The translations under genes and the position numbers were made by a program. Shown here in pieces: positions 7,488 through 8,420 of a stretch of DNA of 8,420 nucleotides. The DNA is from Candidatus Arcticimaribacter sp. GTDB taxonomy: Bacteria > Bacteroidota > Bacteroidia > Flavobacteriales > Flavobacteriaceae. How positions within the stretch are numbered: position 1 is the first letter of the stretch; every line of letters starts with the position of its first letter. The notes below the pieces were generated by a model, which was not told the DNA's origin, did not search any database, and was given only the letters and a program-made list of their open reading frames with translations. The stretch lies in contig WTJB01000236.1 of assembly GCA_011526335.1 (NCBI GenBank), positions 1 through 8,420 on the forward strand, given 5' to 3'.

Positions 7488-7523
7488 CAAATTTTACGGC
7501 GATAGTTATAGCTCGGGATTCAA
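7488..7523 (-). promoter_or_regulatory. Possible promoter of the giant T9SS substrate gene
   Basis: On the minus strand a -7-like element (TAAAATTTG, 7496-7488) is preceded by a TTG at 7523-7521 with about 24 bases between, slightly longer than the usual flavobacterial spacing. Transcription would start near 7483. That leaves a leader of about 75 bases and excludes the ATG at 7490 as start. By-eye match only. Confidence 0.3.
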
Positions 7524-7527
7524 ATTC

Positions 7528-7562
7528 ATTGCACCTTTAATTCTACGAACTTCTTTATCTTG
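7528..7562 (+). promoter_or_regulatory. Possible promoter of the MFS transporter gene
   Basis: TATCTTG at 7556-7562 resembles the TAnnTTTG element of Bacteroidota, with an upstream TTG at 7529-7531 and 24 bases between. It would give a short leader of about 10 bases before the ATG at 7578. It lies back to back with the candidate promoter of the giant gene inside the 171-bp divergent spacer (7407-7577). Confidence 0.3.
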
Positions 7563-7577
7563 TGGCAAAGCCATTTT

Positions 7578-8420
7578 ATGTCCTCTAGAAAAACACCTTT
7601 TTTACAATCCGCGTATCGCCTACTTTTATTAATCTTAGCCGGAGAAGCAATTTTTTTACTTCCCTTTGTTTTGTCTCGTATTTTTCGTCCCACATTTTTG
7701 GCTGTTTTTGCGCTTACAAATTATCAATTGGGGATTTGCTTTTCTATCTATGGCGTAGTGGCCTTACTTTCCTATTTGTACGGGGGAGTGCTTGCCGATG
7801 TTTTTTCTCCTCGAAGGTTAATTGCCTCTGCCTTGTTTTTAACCGCCTTAGGCGGTCTGTATCTGGCTACTTTTCCCAATTATTTTCAGTTAAAACTATT
7901 GTTTGGTTATTGGGGGTTTACAACCATATTTCTCTTTTGGGGAGCCATGATCAAGGCGACTAGAGTCTGGGGAGGTGATACCCAACAGGGAAGAGCTTTT
8001 GGATTTTTGGAAGGAGGCAGAGGTTTAGTTGCTGCCACATTAGGGGCTGTAGGGGTTTTTATTTTTTCTCTTTTTCTACCCGAAACGGTAGAGAGTAGTT
8101 CACTGTTGCAACGACAGCAAGCTTTCCGTTATGTTGTTTTGTTTACATCGGCTTTGGTTTTTTTGATTGCCCTAATGATTTTTTGGGGGTTACACGAAAC
8201 GGAAGCAAATGCGGATGAAAAGAAACTTCAGAAAATAAAAATGACTACTGTACTAGAAGTCATGCAGTACTCCGCTGTACGTTTATTAATGCTTATCGTT
8301 CTGTGCGCTTATGTTGGGTATAAGGTTACTGATGTTTTTTCATTATACGCTGCAGAAATCATCCAGTTCAACGAAGTAGATGCTGCTAAAGTAGGGGCTT
8401 TTCAAATGTACCTTCGTCCT
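7578..8420 (+). CDS. MFS transporter, N-terminal 281 residues (runs off window)
   Basis: The frame opens at ATG 7578 and stays open to the last base, so the 3' end is missing. The visible part has about seven hydrophobic helices (roughly residues 13-33, 51-73, 81-99, 106-126, 145-167, 183-204, 233-258). Between helices 2 and 3 is the MFS motif A variant GGVLADVFSPRR (69-80). A charged stretch at 206-223 (HETEANADEKKLQKIK) fits the central cytoplasmic loop between the two six-helix halves. The segment FWGAMIKATRVWGG followed by GRAFGFLEGGRGLVAA (about 120-153) recalls the YihN-like branch of MFS proteins, so an organic-anion or sugar-derivative substrate is possible; this is from memory of the family and not certain. 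Translation has no evident Shine-Dalgarno. It is divergent from the giant surface-protein gene, with no clear functional link. Confidence 0.85.
   Translation, partial: MSSRKTPFLQSAYRLLLLILAGEAIFLLPFVLSRIFRPTFLAVFALTNYQLGICFSIYGVVALLSYLYGGVLADVFSPRRLIASALFLTALGGLYLATFPNYFQLKLLFGYWGFTTIFLFWGAMIKATRVWGGDTQQGRAFGFLEGGRGLVAATLGAVGVFIFSLFLPETVESSSLLQRQQAFRYVVLFTSALVFLIALMIFWGLHETEANADEKKLQKIKMTTVLEVMQYSAVRLLMLIVLCAYVGYKVTDVFSLYAAEIIQFNEVDAAKVGAFQMYLRP

Noticed and set aside
7407..7490. N-terminal extension of the giant gene to the in-frame ATG at 7490
   Set aside because: The extra 28 residues precede a good signal peptide and would mask it, the upstream ATG has no ribosome-binding site, and a promoter-like element overlaps it.
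7736..7963. Plus-strand 75-residue frame inside the MFS gene
   Set aside because: It is an out-of-frame shadow of a clear membrane transporter.

Overview
The window looks like chromosomal DNA of a member of the Flavobacteriia (Bacteroidota). The grounds are a PorP/SprF-type outer-membrane protein, a very large secreted protein ending in a gliding-motility-associated (CHU_C, type B) C-terminal domain for the type IX secretion system (T9SS), a Bacteroidota-style lipoprotein, weak Shine-Dalgarno signals and moderate-to-low GC. No plasmid, phage, IS or CRISPR signature is visible.

Layout. Positions 1-48 are the 3' part of a tRNA-Asp (anticodon GTC), followed at once by a strong hairpin terminator (51-84). 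At 132-1208 (+) lies a surface-type lipoprotein with an InlB-like B-repeat and a C-terminal domain resembling jelly-roll polysaccharide lyases. At about 1281-2294 (+) is a PorP/SprF-family beta-barrel protein. Its signal peptide is encoded upstream of any conventional start codon; the lysine-rich N-terminus begins with ATT where ATG would be expected. On the opposite strand, 7406-2295 encodes a 1703-residue multidomain T9SS substrate. It has an IgGFc-binding-like N-terminal region, Ig-like segments, two thrombospondin-type-3 Ca-binding blocks around an unassigned domain, four diverged ~100-residue repeats, and the CHU_C domain. Its stop codon directly abuts the stop codon of the PorP/SprF gene. 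After a 171-bp divergent intergenic region, 7578-8420 (+) holds the first 281 codons of a major facilitator superfamily (MFS) transporter that runs off the window.

How they fit together. Type B CTD proteins are known to need a PorP/SprF-like partner for secretion, so the PorP/SprF protein and the giant protein are most simply read as an exporter/anchor and cargo pair, arranged tail to tail rather than in the more usual sprB-sprF order. The lipoprotein may act on cell-surface polysaccharide, but there is no SusC/SusD pair, so this is not a canonical polysaccharide utilization locus. The MFS gene has no evident functional tie to the others. I see no clearly novel defence or mobile system. The points most worth checking are the non-canonical start of the PorP/SprF gene and the zero-gap convergent pairing.
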